Assembly: GCA_902765725.1 (NCBI GenBank)
Contig: CACXAT010000001.1
Location: forward strand, 1-64,000
Length of the DNA: 64,000 nt
Source of the DNA: an uncultured Lachnospiraceae bacterium
Lineage (GTDB): Bacteria; Bacillota; Clostridia; Lachnospirales; Lachnospiraceae
Direction: 5' to 3'
Part shown: piece by piece, positions 7,305-15,260 of the stretch
How positions within the stretch are numbered: the first letter of the stretch is position 1
Layout of the letters: each line of letters opens with the position of its first letter
The notes under the pieces: generated by a model
Database searches by the model: none
Told to the model about the DNA's origin: nothing
The model's input: the letters and a program-made list of their open reading frames with translations, nothing else
Position numbers and translations under genes: made by a program

Positions 7305-8615
7305 ATGAAAAAGAAAACAAACGCGCCAGAGTTTCGCCTGGAGCTGCATGAAAAACTGAATAATCCGAATCTGACTGCTCCGTTGAGCGAAGCTGATCTC
7401 TTGCAGTACGCTGTTAAGAACGGTAAAATTGATATTGACGTTATGCTGGGTGAGATCAATGACATGAATAAAAAAGAAATACTATCCCGGCACAAGTACG
7501 CAATATCGCACTGTAAGAAAGGAGATCGAGAATACTACTGCACGCACCTGCCTAATCCAAAAGCAGGCGGTGCAAGACTGTTTCGCAAAAGAGATACTCT
7601 GGAACAGCTTGAGGAAGCAATCGTAGAATACTATCGCAAGCTGGAGGAAGAGATCTACATCGATAAGGTCTGGAAAGAATATAATGACCGGCGCCTTGAC
7701 TTCGGTGAGATCCAGCAATCCAGCTATGACCGCTACAATGATGATTTCCACCGTTTCTTTATAGCCCGGCCAAATAACCTGATTCATCGCAAGTTCCGTC
7801 TGATCACCCCGGATGACATTGAAGTGTTCATCAAAACGGCAATCAAAGAGTTAGGATTGTCTCGGAAAGCATATGGCGGCCTTCGCACGATTATTCGCGG
7901 AACCTTCAAGTACGGGAAACGCCGCAGATATACAGATCTCAGCATCTCCGAGTTCTTCGGGGATCTGGAACTGCCACGGAACATCTTTGAGAGAAGGATT
8001 ATCGAAAAGGAAAAAGAAGTCTTCAATGAAGATGAGATCCCTGTCATTACCAGTTATCTTCGGGAAAATCCGGATCTGCGCAACCTGGGGATTCTACTTA
8101 CCTTCGAGACCGGACTTCGTGTCGGCGAGCTAGCTGCATTGAGGGCCTCTGATCTGAATGGCAGGGTGATCCGGATCCGCCGGTCAGAAGTAAAACACCG
8201 TATCAGTACTGAATCTGGAAGTAAGTGGCTCTTTGAGGTCCAGGAACATGCTAAGACCGACGCTGGTGCAAGAGATCTGATCATTCCGTCCGGAGCGGCT
8301 GAGACTTTTCGCAGAATCACCGCGCTGAATCCGGACGGGGAATACCTGTTTGAGGAAAACGGAAAACGCTTAAATGCAAATTCGTTCAACAAGCGGCTCA
8401 CTTCAGTATGCCGAAAAGCAGGCATCCCGAAACGGTCGATGCATAAGATCCGCAAAACCTATGGAACCACACTGATCGATTCCGGTGTAGATGAAAAGTT
8501 CATCCAGGAACAAATGGGGCATCGTGATATTACAACCACAAAAAAGTTCTACTATTTCAGCAATAAGTCCCAGAAAAACAAGGAATTGCAGATCGAGCGA
8601 GCATTCAGTTCCTGA
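7305..8615 (+). CDS. int: tyrosine recombinase/integrase of IME-1
   Basis: A 436-residue integrase. An N-terminal region of about 100 residues is followed by a SAM-like core-binding domain (about 115-215) and the catalytic domain. Catalytic residues are visible: Arg in TFETGLRVGELAALR, the HKIRKTYG box (His and Arg), the QMGHRDITTT box (His) and the nucleophile Tyr in KKFYYFSNKS. It starts after GGAGAG. It ends about 115 bp before the shared att core at 8731, as expected for an element integrated at that site. It is clearly related to the IME-2 integrase at 8864-10099. Confidence 0.92.
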   Translation: MKKKTNAPEFRLELHEKLNNPNLTAPLSEADLLQYAVKNGKIDIDVMLGEINDMNKKEILSRHKYAISHCKKGDREYYCTHLPNPKAGGARLFRKRDTLEQLEEAIVEYYRKLEEEIYIDKVWKEYNDRRLDFGEIQQSSYDRYNDDFHRFFIARPNNLIHRKFRLITPDDIEVFIKTAIKELGLSRKAYGGLRTIIRGTFKYGKRRRYTDLSISEFFGDLELPRNIFERRIIEKEKEVFNEDEIPVITSYLRENPDLRNLGILLTFETGLRVGELAALRASDLNGRVIRIRRSEVKHRISTESGSKWLFEVQEHAKTDAGARDLIIPSGAAETFRRITALNPDGEYLFEENGKRLNANSFNKRLTSVCRKAGIPKRSMHKIRKTYGTTLIDSGVDEKFIQEQMGHRDITTTKKFYYFSNKSQKNKELQIERAFSS

Positions 8616-8633
8616 CCCGTACATATCATCGGC

Positions 8634-8661
8634 TGGTTCCTGTTGGTTCCAAATTGGTTCC
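8634..8661. repeat. three TGGTTCC direct repeats, possible integrase arm sites
   Basis: TGGTTCC occurs at 8634-8640, 8644-8650 and 8655-8661, spaced 10 and 11 bases, so all fall on one face of the helix. They lie between the IME-1 integrase gene and the att core at 8731. This is the usual place for arm-type integrase or excisionase binding sites; their use is inferred. Confidence 0.5.
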
Positions 8662-8682
8662 TGCCTCATTTCCGGCAAATAA

Positions 8683-8722
8683 AGAAACCCCGATTTTCCT
8701 TGTAGTTACAAGGAAAATCGGG
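8683..8722 (-). terminator. terminator beside the left att copy
   Basis: A perfect 16-base inverted repeat: CCCGATTTTCCTTGTA (8689-8704) pairs with TACAAGGAAAATCGGG (8707-8722), with a two-base loop. On the minus strand it is followed by a T-rich run (GGTTTCTTTATTT). It stands in the position a tRNA-Trp terminator would occupy if IME-2 were absent. Confidence 0.7.
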
Positions 8723-8730
8723 ACTTCACC

Positions 8731-8753
8731 CAGCAGGGGATGAGAGAATCGAA
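8731..8753. repeat. attachment site copy (IME-1/IME-2 junction)
   Basis: A 23-base sequence (begins CAGCAGGGGATGAG, ends AATCGAA) identical to 25171-25193, where it is the 3' end of tRNA-Trp. Outside these 23 bases the two loci differ at once. It marks the right end of IME-1 and the left end of IME-2. The fragment covers only the T-loop-to-acceptor part of the tRNA. Confidence 0.88.
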
Positions 8754-8830
8754 GGCAAGATTTTCATCCTCTCATTCCTCAAAATATCCAGTAATTATCA
8801 GCGTTTCAGCAACACGATGCCTAACCTTCA

Positions 8831-8863
8831 GGTGATGACTTTCTGATGACTTCGTGATGACTT
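8831..8863. repeat. left arm-type integrase sites of IME-2
   Basis: Three copies of (GG)TGATGACTT at 8831-8841, 8844-8852 and 8854-8863, in one orientation and roughly one helical turn apart. They sit about 80-110 bp inside the att core and abut the integrase stop codon at 8864. The same 11-mer recurs twice inside the right end of the element (25084-25106). Confidence 0.65.
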
Positions 8864-10099
8864 TCAGAACATCACCGCCTGAGCGATCTGATCCTGCTTG
8901 GTCTTTGCACTCCTGTTGCTGTAATAATAGAGTTTTCTGGTAGTAGAAACATCTGTGTGGCCCATCTGCTCTGCTACGAAGCTGTCATCAACATCATGAT
9001 CAAGCAGCATCGTTCCATATGTTTTACGGATTTTATGACTCGAATGATGTACGATTCCAAGCTTATCACAGATGTCGGAGATCCGTTTGTTCAACGTATT
9101 GCCTCTGATCCGCTTTCCCTTATTCATCAACAGATATTCACCGTTTGGATTCAGTGCCTGTATTTTTCTTAAGGTCTCATGTGCTTGCGGAGGCAGTACA
9201 ATATCCCTGCAGCCGGCATCCGTCTTTGCATGCTCTTTAATGGCCAGTTTCCAGGTGCCATCTTCCTCGCGATATTTGTACTCTGTACGGAATACATGGA
9301 GTACATTCTGCCCAATGTCAGAAGGCTTTAAGGCAACTGCTTCACCTACTCTTAAGCCTGTCTGGAACATGAGCATCAATCCCAGATTCCAGATATCTTC
9401 ATTGTTCTGAAGATAATTCCGGATCAAGGGCGTGTCTGCTTCCGAAAAGGTTTCACATTCCTTATGGCGCACCACGGTTCTGAAGGCGTGTCTGGAAATA
9501 TCAAGATCTCCCATGAACTGGGTAATACTGATATTGGTAAATCCATGCTTCTTTGCATACTTGAACATCCCGTTGATCAGTATCGCCAATCCCGAATACG
9601 CCCTGCGCGTCAGTTTCAGTTCCGAGATCGTTGTCTTGATAAACGTCTCCAGATCATCTTCTGTGATATTCTTTACTTTCTTCCTGCAGATCGGCTGAGA
9701 CTTTCTAAAGAATCGTTTATAATCGTCTTTGTACCGATCATAGGACTGCCTTTGGATCTCTCCATACAGCAGTTTTTCAGATGACCAGGCATTAAAAATG
9801 TCCTCCAGATAAATGGCATCTTCCTGGGCTTTATAATGCTTTACCAGATAATTCTCCAGTTCCTCCTTTGTTTTTCTGCGTCTGATCTTACGTTTTCCAT
9901 TTTCGTCGTAAATATAAGTCAGATACATGCCTTTCTTATCTTGCCAGATTTCTCGTGAATGCTGTGACAATAACTGTTCTCGCTTCATTCTCTCAACACT
10001 GGCAGCTATCTCGTCAACACGGAGTATACCATTGTTGACAGCCTCTCTCAATACGTCCTGTATATCCATCTCCTGGAGAATCTGTGTCTCAGCATCCAC
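8864..10099 (-). CDS. int: tyrosine recombinase/integrase of IME-2
   Basis: A 411-residue integrase homologous along its length to the IME-1 enzyme. The catalytic boxes are visible: Arg in MFQTGLRVGEAVAL, SSHKIRKTYGTMLL, QMGHTDVSTTRK and the tyrosine in KLYYYSNRS. A GTG at 10099 is preferred as start because AGGAGG stands seven bases upstream and the resulting N-terminus aligns with that of IME-1. The longer open frame to 10273 has no such site. The gene's 3' end meets the arm repeats beside the att site, so this enzyme most likely placed IME-2 in tRNA-Trp. Confidence 0.92.
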   Translation of the reverse strand: MDAETQILQEMDIQDVLREAVNNGILRVDEIAASVERMKREQLLSQHSREIWQDKKGMYLTYIYDENGKRKIRRRKTKEELENYLVKHYKAQEDAIYLEDIFNAWSSEKLLYGEIQRQSYDRYKDDYKRFFRKSQPICRKKVKNITEDDLETFIKTTISELKLTRRAYSGLAILINGMFKYAKKHGFTNISITQFMGDLDISRHAFRTVVRHKECETFSEADTPLIRNYLQNNEDIWNLGLMLMFQTGLRVGEAVALKPSDIGQNVLHVFRTEYKYREEDGTWKLAIKEHAKTDAGCRDIVLPPQAHETLRKIQALNPNGEYLLMNKGKRIRGNTLNKRISDICDKLGIVHHSSHKIRKTYGTMLLDHDVDDSFVAEQMGHTDVSTTRKLYYYSNRSAKTKQDQIAQAVMF

Positions 10100-10448
10100 G
10101 GTCTCACCTCCTTTCCCGTCAGACGTTTTGCAATTCGTCAAATGTCTATTCGGAAACTTGTGGGCATTCCCACAGTGCTTGTCCCCTTTTCTTCTGCACA
10201 TCCACACGTCTGGAAGACGGATATCAAAACACTGTATTCCCCGCTTCCCAGCACGTTTTAGACATATAGACACTTACTTTTATTTCAGTAATTCATAAGA
10301 AGAAGTATTCAAGATTCATATAAATAAGAGGAACAACCGGCCTGATATCCGTCTATCTGTCTGGCGATGCCATCCCTGGTCCTGCCAGGCATTTCCATGC
10401 ATGAGTCAGCTGACCGGATTTCTCCTTGTTCCTTTTGCTTTTCGAAGA

Positions 10449-11828
10449 TTATACTGGCCAGCAAAACCCGCCTGTATTGGTCTGCACATGGATCCCGTTA
10501 TAACCCCTGGCTGTCTTTCCTCCCTGTGTTTTGATATTCTGCGAATAGCTGATGCCAAACTTTGACTCGTTCTTTTTCAGATATCCGGTGAAGGTCCGCT
10601 CTGCCAGCGGCTTTTCTACATTGTCCGCACACCACTTCCGATATGCCTCGTACAGCTGCCGGGATGTTGCATGGGTTCTTTCCTCAAAACGAACATATCC
10701 CTCCGACTCCAGGAAAGAGAGGATATTGTTATCATCTCTCCGGACGTCTTCAAGATTACCTCTGGCGCGTTCGCTGATCGTAAAACGGTATCCGTTCCCG
10801 ATCAGGCGGTGCAGCCCTTCCAGCGCCCATAGCAGAATGCCTTCTGCCTCAGCAGCGAGCTTGTCCCCCAGGGCATAGTCATCCACACGGTTCTTATCCC
10901 TGTCCCTGGTCTGCAGGATTATCTGCCGGCGGTAAAAACCATCAGACCTGTCATGCAACGCGGTAAGCGATCCATTGCCCAGTCCCATCAGCCTGCAGTA
11001 AAGATCACCCTGTACGCTCTGCCTTCCTTTTCGTTCAAGATCGATCTTCCCTTCCAGGGTGACGATGACCTTCAGCGTATTCGTATCCGGCAAGGCTTCC
11101 ATCTTCATGTCGTCATCCAGCATCAGGAGCATTCCTTCCTGATCTGCCCGCGCAAAGCGGTCTGACGCCAGTTTCTGCATGCTGCTGGTCGTCATGTTAT
11201 TGCCAAGCAGCGCCCGGAGCACCTTGCCAAGCCTCGATTTCCCCTCACCACCGTTTCCGATAATAAGCAGCATCTTCTGCGCCGCATTCGTTGGGATCAG
11301 GCAATATCCGATGAATTCCTGCAGGGTAGGGATATCCTCCGGATAAAGCAGTTCATTCAGGAACCAGATCCATGTAGCAGGCACAGGTGCGTCCGTCCGG
11401 TAACTGACCGGGAGACGGTTGATGCAGAATGTCCGGTCCGTTGTAAACCTCCTCTCACGCAGGAAATAAGTCCCGTTATGAAAATGGATCCTGTCCGTCT
11501 CGATCGGGAGCTCTTCGCTCATGGCCATCAGCTTCAGTGCACCCATATACTTCTCCACATTCTTGGCCACGTTTGTTTTGATATATGGCCTGACATAAGA
11601 AAAGATCTCACTTTTCACGCTGTCATCACTTATGCGGCCATCTATGTCATAGAGACGGTCACGGATACACCTCATGGGATGCTTCTCCAGAAGGCAGGCG
11701 CAGAACGCGACCTCATCGATCCTGTTTCCGTCGAACCACTCCGGATCTGCTGCCTGCCCAAACGCCTCCATGGTCTCTTCAAACGCCTTCATTTTCTCCT
11801 GTGGTAAATCTGTCCAGTCTTCTTTCAT
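10449..11828 (-). CDS. P4-type phage/plasmid helicase of IME-2
   Basis: A 459-residue superfamily 3 helicase of the D5/P4 family. It has a Walker A motif (IIGNGGEGKSRLGKVL, about residues 188-203), an acidic Walker B-like segment (LLMLDDDMKMEALPD) and a sensor-like RLMGLGNGS, then a C-terminal winged-helix-like region (about 375-440). It is shorter than the IME-1 protein and overlaps the end of the CHC2 gene by 50 bases, suggesting that primase and helicase functions are split into two coupled genes here. Likely role: replication of the excised or transferred element. Confidence 0.8.
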   Translation of the reverse strand: MKEDWTDLPQEKMKAFEETMEAFGQAADPEWFDGNRIDEVAFCACLLEKHPMRCIRDRLYDIDGRISDDSVKSEIFSYVRPYIKTNVAKNVEKYMGALKLMAMSEELPIETDRIHFHNGTYFLRERRFTTDRTFCINRLPVSYRTDAPVPATWIWFLNELLYPEDIPTLQEFIGYCLIPTNAAQKMLLIIGNGGEGKSRLGKVLRALLGNNMTTSSMQKLASDRFARADQEGMLLMLDDDMKMEALPDTNTLKVIVTLEGKIDLERKGRQSVQGDLYCRLMGLGNGSLTALHDRSDGFYRRQIILQTRDRDKNRVDDYALGDKLAAEAEGILLWALEGLHRLIGNGYRFTISERARGNLEDVRRDDNNILSFLESEGYVRFEERTHATSRQLYEAYRKWCADNVEKPLAERTFTGYLKKNESKFGISYSQNIKTQGGKTARGYNGIHVQTNTGGFCWPV

Positions 11829-12447
11829 ACTCCTTCACCTTCTCCCTGTAGCAATTCATCAGATCTATCTTTTTCTCCGGAGTCCCCTCCAGAATTTCGT
11901 CCATAAGGAACTCAACCGTCGATATTTCCCGGAGCGCTTCACAAAAACGATCGTTCCATTCATCTTCCGGTCCGGAAGGCGCTTCCGTTTCCTTCCACGA
12001 CATCAGCAAATGATGGTAATCCGCCAGCACACGAAAAAAGCGCTCCTGTGTCGCAAGGCAGCGCTCTGTTAACGTTTTCTTTTTGGGAGGAAGGCGTCCA
12101 GGACGCCCCCTGTTTACTATTCTCTTTCCCACCCTTCCTGCAGAAGGCCGTCGCTGTTTGTATGATATTCCAAAATCATCAGCAAGCCTGGCAGCAGCCT
12201 CCAGTTTACTGATCCCCAGTAGACCCGCTGTGAAGTCAATCACATCTCCATCCGCACCACAGCCAAAACAATGATATCGACTGTCGATCTTCATGCTTGG
12301 GTCTCTGTCATCATGAAAAGGGCAGCGGGCCATTCCGCCTCTGTTGATTTTTACACCATAGTGCCTCGCAGCATCATCTGTTCTGATACTTTCCTTCACT
12401 GCCCGGAATACAGAGCGGCTGTTTCCATTGGTTGTCCTGTATCCCAT
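11779..12447 (-). CDS. CHC2 zinc-finger protein (primase zinc-binding domain)
   Basis: A 222-residue protein with the DnaG-type CHC2 zinc finger at about residues 42-66 (ARCPFHDDRDPSMKI, then RYHCFGCGADGDVIDF), giving the Cys-His-Cys-Cys ligands. The rest is basic and helical; no TOPRIM motif is seen, so it is not a full primase. Together with the overlapping P4-type helicase it probably forms the element's replication-initiation pair. IME-1 has no separate CHC2 gene in the window. The start at 12447 lies just after the stop of the nested coiled-coil gene. Confidence 0.8.
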   Translation of the reverse strand: MGYRTTNGNSRSVFRAVKESIRTDDAARHYGVKINRGGMARCPFHDDRDPSMKIDSRYHCFGCGADGDVIDFTAGLLGISKLEAAARLADDFGISYKQRRPSAGRVGKRIVNRGRPGRLPPKKKTLTERCLATQERFFRVLADYHHLLMSWKETEAPSGPEDEWNDRFCEALREISTVEFLMDEILEGTPEKKIDLMNCYREKVKEYERRLDRFTTGENEGV

Positions 12448-12450
12448 CCC

Positions 12451-13095
12451 TTATCCTCCCATGCCTGCAGCTGTGCATTTCTCTTTTTGTAATTCCCGGA
12501 TCTTTTCTCTGGCACTCTCATACAGGCCTCTCATCTGCTCATAGGATTTCCACAGATCATCGTATGCGGACTTCGCGTTCTCGTACTTCTGTTCCATCTC
12601 TTCCCAGAGCGTAAGCAGCATCTCGTTTTCTTCGTTCAATCTGGCACTCAATTGTCTCAATGAAATCTTCTGTGTGTACAAGGAGCGGGTTTCCTGCTTC
12701 CCTCTGGCTAATGCTGCCAATAGTTCCTCCCTCGTCATATCCTGCGAGGCTGCCGCTTCTTTGCCGGAGATCTCTTTCCTGCTTAAGCTGTTCGTACTGG
12801 CTTCGAATTCTTTTCCCGGCATCCATAACTCTTTTAATCCCTGCAATTCCTGATTCTGCTTCACCAATACTTCGTTCTGTTCTGACAGATCGCTGCAAAA
12901 GATCTTCCATTTCCGGATCTGTTCCTGCAGCTCCCGGATCTTCACTTCGTCCTTTTGGGACTGGTCCATCAGCTGATGCATGTCCTGGCAAATATCCTGC
13001 AGGAGTGCCATCGCCTCCTTCAGATAAGCCTGCTGCTTTCTGAGCAGCGAAATCATACAGTTCATCAATTCCATAACCGCTTCCGTCATTGCCAT
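12451..13095 (-). CDS. coiled-coil protein nested out of frame within the IME-2 relaxase gene
   Basis: A 214-residue, almost entirely coiled-coil protein. ATG at 13095 follows AAAGGGGAG. More than 80% of the gene lies inside the relaxase gene (12557-14032) on the same strand but in another frame. Its first 85 residues align to the 98-residue IME-1 protein at 3914-4210 (shared LL..QQ, KWK, QNQEL), and its later part corresponds in position to the coiled coil of the IME-1 protein at 4220. It has no membrane segments. No named family is recognised. Conservation of both frames between elements argues that both products are made. Confidence 0.75.
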   Translation of the reverse strand: MAMTEAVMELMNCMISLLRKQQAYLKEAMALLQDICQDMHQLMDQSQKDEVKIRELQEQIRKWKIFCSDLSEQNEVLVKQNQELQGLKELWMPGKEFEASTNSLSRKEISGKEAAASQDMTREELLAALARGKQETRSLYTQKISLRQLSARLNEENEMLLTLWEEMEQKYENAKSAYDDLWKSYEQMRGLYESAREKIRELQKEKCTAAGMGG

Positions 13096-14032
13096 AATCT
13101 CCCCTTTCTGTTCTTTTCTCCAACAATTCCCTGCCAGGGATAAAACCTGCAAGCTTTTTCATTTCTTCCCTGATCAACGCAATACTCCCGATCAGCTCAT
13201 CCAGCTGTTTCCTGGCTTTTTCCAGAAATGCGTTCCAGATCCGAATCGCCCTGTTTTCCTCACAGCGCTCGGAAATGAATCCTAACGCTTCCATTTGCCT
13301 GGCATGATATCCTTCATGGACAGTCGGCTCCTGCAGTTTTCCCTGGTCTGCATAACTGCGGTGGTCAATCTGGTCTTCGTTCTGAAGATATCTGTTGCAG
13401 CAAACCTCCCAGCTTTTTCTCCACTCATCAACCCGGTCCCGCCGGTTCCATCCGGTTGTTTCTACCAGGCCGCGTTTCCACTGCTTTCGGTTTCTTGCAT
13501 CGACCTTTTGTTTTCCTGTGGCCGGGTCGATGACAGGGATCCTGTTTCCATTCAAGTCCAGTAAATAGCTTTTTTTCTCTTTATCACCCCAGCTGCCGTC
13601 CTCCCTGATCGGACGCATCGTCGCAAGGGAATGGCAGTGCGGGTTCCCATCGCCCTTATCATGTATTGCGAAGTCAATGCACATCCCCTCCTCTACAAGC
13701 GGTTCAAAGAAATCATGCAACATCTTTATCTGTGATTCCCTGTCTGCTTCCCTTGGCAGTGCGATCTCAAACTCCCGCGCAAACTGCGCGTCCTTCGATT
13801 TTTCCACCTTCATCACGCTGTTCCAAAGCGTCCCCCTGTCCTGGTATTCAGCCGGTGCGTTCCTGCAGAGCATGATCTCTTTGTAGACAACTTCCTTCTT
13901 TTTCCTGTAATCACAAAGCTTCTGCAGTTCTTCATCGTAGATCCGTTCGCCGGCCCGGTACGCTGCGCAGGCTGCTGCCGACTCTCCTTTACTGCGGCTG
14001 TGGATCTTGACTGACATATGATAGATTGCCAT
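12557..14032 (-). CDS. mobL: MobA/MobL family relaxase of IME-2 (MOBQ type)
   Basis: A 491-residue relaxase. The N-terminus (MAIYHMSVKIHSRSKGESA) and the histidine motif DKGDGNPHCHSLATMRPI at about 120-137 match the IME-1 enzyme almost residue for residue, while the C-terminal third is much more diverged. ATG at 14032 follows AAAGGAGGAG. The gene lies directly downstream of oriT and DUF3847. From 13095 the same bases also encode the nested coiled-coil protein; the relaxase C-terminus there is rich in Gly, Asp, Glu and Arg, as is common in a frame under dual constraint. Confidence 0.9.
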   Translation of the reverse strand: MAIYHMSVKIHSRSKGESAAACAAYRAGERIYDEELQKLCDYRKKKEVVYKEIMLCRNAPAEYQDRGTLWNSVMKVEKSKDAQFAREFEIALPREADRESQIKMLHDFFEPLVEEGMCIDFAIHDKGDGNPHCHSLATMRPIREDGSWGDKEKKSYLLDLNGNRIPVIDPATGKQKVDARNRKQWKRGLVETTGWNRRDRVDEWRKSWEVCCNRYLQNEDQIDHRSYADQGKLQEPTVHEGYHARQMEALGFISERCEENRAIRIWNAFLEKARKQLDELIGSIALIREEMKKLAGFIPGRELLEKRTERGDYGNDGSGYGIDELYDFAAQKAAGLSEGGDGTPAGYLPGHASADGPVPKGRSEDPGAAGTDPEMEDLLQRSVRTERSIGEAESGIAGIKRVMDAGKRIRSQYEQLKQERDLRQRSGSLAGYDEGGTIGSISQREAGNPLLVHTEDFIETIECQIERRKRDAAYALGRDGTEVREREVRIR

Positions 14033-14139
14033 ACCGGCTCCTCCTTTCTGGCAAGCGCCGCCTGCTCCGATATGATGTTCACCGTGATTACCCGCCGCCT
14101 GCGCAAGGCCTCAGTCCGAGCAGGACTCCCGCTGAAAGC

Positions 14140-14181
14140 GCGCACTTATTCAGGACGACCTCTGGTTGTCTATAAGTGCGC
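14140..14181. other. origin of transfer (oriT) of IME-2
   Basis: GCGCACTTAT (14140-14149) and ATAAGTGCGC (14172-14181) form a perfect 10-base inverted repeat around 22 bases. The right arm reads CTATAAGTGCGCA and matches the MOBQ nick region (TAAGTGCG|C) of RSF1010-type plasmids. With the neighbouring GGTTGT it shares an 18-base core with IME-1 in the same orientation relative to the relaxase gene. Confidence 0.75.
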
Positions 14182-14225
14182 ATTTCTTCGAAATGAGCCT
14201 TTTTTCATAATCTGTGGGGAAATGA

Positions 14226-14537
14226 TCAGGGCAGCATAAAGGAGCATCTGCCGTCAATCACATTGAATGATCCTATTTTTCTCTCTGCTGTTTTCAGGTA
14301 TTCCCGGAAAGCCGGAAGATCTTCCTTCGGAATCTGTCTTCCCATAACAGACTCGACTTCAGCACCAATACCGATCAGCCGGTGTACACGCTGTCTTCTG
14401 TTCTGATAACTGATCTCATTCTCCTTTTTTCTGCGACATGCCTGTAACTGTTTGTTTTTTCTTTCGACCGATTCCAGTTTTTCTTCCAGATCCGCTACGT
14501 CCTGTTTCATCTTTTCAACCTGTTTGTCCATGATCAT
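14226..14537 (-). CDS. DUF3847 domain-containing mobilization-associated protein
   Basis: A 103-residue homologue of the IME-1 protein at 2432-2698. It has an N-terminal coiled coil (DLEEKLESVERKNKQLQACR), then the conserved RRQRVHRLIGIGAEVESVMG segment and a short C-terminal tail. ATG at 14537 follows AAGGAGG by five bases. It precedes oriT and the relaxase, the usual place for this family, and is probably part of the relaxosome or its regulation; direct evidence of function is absent. Confidence 0.75.
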   Translation of the reverse strand: MIMDKQVEKMKQDVADLEEKLESVERKNKQLQACRRKKENEISYQNRRQRVHRLIGIGAEVESVMGRQIPKEDLPAFREYLKTAERKIGSFNVIDGRCSFMLP

Positions 14538-14562
14538 CCGTTCCTCCTTCCCGGTAGAAGAG

Positions 14563-14594
14563 CAAAGAAAAAGGACCGCTGTTTAGCGATCCTT
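14563..14594 (-). terminator. intrinsic terminator in the leader of the IME-2 mobilization operon
   Basis: On the minus strand AAGGATCGCT and AGCGGTCCTT pair with one mismatch around AAAC, then comes TTTTTCTTT. It stands about 25 bases upstream of the DUF3847 start, so transcripts coming from the repeat region would stop here unless terminated late or antiterminated. Confidence 0.6.
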
Positions 14595-14635
14595 CAATCC
14601 GGTTTCTGTGCTTATAATTCAGTTTTCGATAATAC

Positions 14636-15260
14636 TATTGTACCCGGAAAAATGTGCAATTGTGTATCCACTTGCCGACTATCAGCACTGTTTTTTCATT
14701 TTTCTGTGCAACAATGTATCCGGTATGTATCGGAAGTGTATCGCAATGTATCGAGCGTGTATCTCTTCCAACCGGTGACATAATTCCACAATACAATTCT
14801 ACACCAAACAGGGTGTCATTGTGTTTCAACTTTCAGGGGTTCGTGCTCATCCCGTTTCATTTTTCTGGGTTCTTGTTTCACGAGCGTGTCAGGTGCATGT
14901 CATTTCATTTCAAATGACCGCTTGATAAACCAATGTTCCGAAAGGTGTATCACAATACCATTATACCCATGAAAATGCTTTTTTGTGTTTCCACTTGAGG
15001 GCACTTTGTTTCCAATTTCAGGGTTTTTGTTTCCTGGCGTTTCCAAAATGTTTTTCTGTGATTAATTTTGTTTCCAACAAGAGTTTCGTGTATCTATGTG
15101 TACCTCTTGAGGTAAAATATCACATTACCATTATACCCAGTCAAACAGTTTTTTGTGTTCACACTTGGCGCACATCTGTTCAAATATCGGGGTTTTTGTT
15201 TTCTGGCGTTCACAAAACAGTTTTCTGATGTTCAGTTTGTTTCCAAAATAGTATCAATGT
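14636..15260. repeat. four diverged tandem repeat units with unit-specific short motifs
   Basis: Four units of about 150-170 bp begin near 14636, 14785, 14944 and 15114. The last two share ACCATTATACCC, TTTTTTGTG and GGGTTTTTGTTT blocks in the same order. Each unit repeats its own six-base motif: GTATCC/GTATCG in unit 1, GTTTCA in unit 2, GTTTCC in unit 3, GTTCAC or GTTCA in unit 4. The first motif in each follows TTGT and precedes ACTT or AACTT. No long open frame is convincing. The array resembles iteron-type binding sites and may be a replication origin or control region. Confidence 0.6.

Larger units (their letters stand above)
1..8753 (+). mobile_element. IME-1, integrative mobilizable element (left end outside window)
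   Basis: The right part of an integrative mobilizable element. Reading rightward it holds an XRE repressor (divergent), excisionase-like and sigma-like small proteins, DUF3847, oriT, a MobA/MobL relaxase, coiled-coil proteins, a P4-type helicase/primase and a tyrosine integrase, and ends at the att copy at 8731-8753. No other att copy is visible in positions 1-1500, so the left end is inferred to lie before the window. No conjugation pore genes are seen. Whether the first 900 bases belong to this element is uncertain. Confidence 0.8.

Noticed and set aside
8731-8753. Possible partial tRNA gene or pseudogene
   Set aside because: Only the 3' end of tRNA-Trp is present, with an exact boundary at the att repeat, so it is an att copy.
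10100-10273. N-terminal extension of the IME-2 integrase
   Set aside because: The extra 58 codons lack a ribosome site and do not align to the IME-1 integrase, whereas the GTG at 10099 has AGGAGG.
14654-15228. Short plus-strand frames within the repeat array
   Set aside because: They have no ribosome sites and low-complexity products; the DNA repeats explain them.
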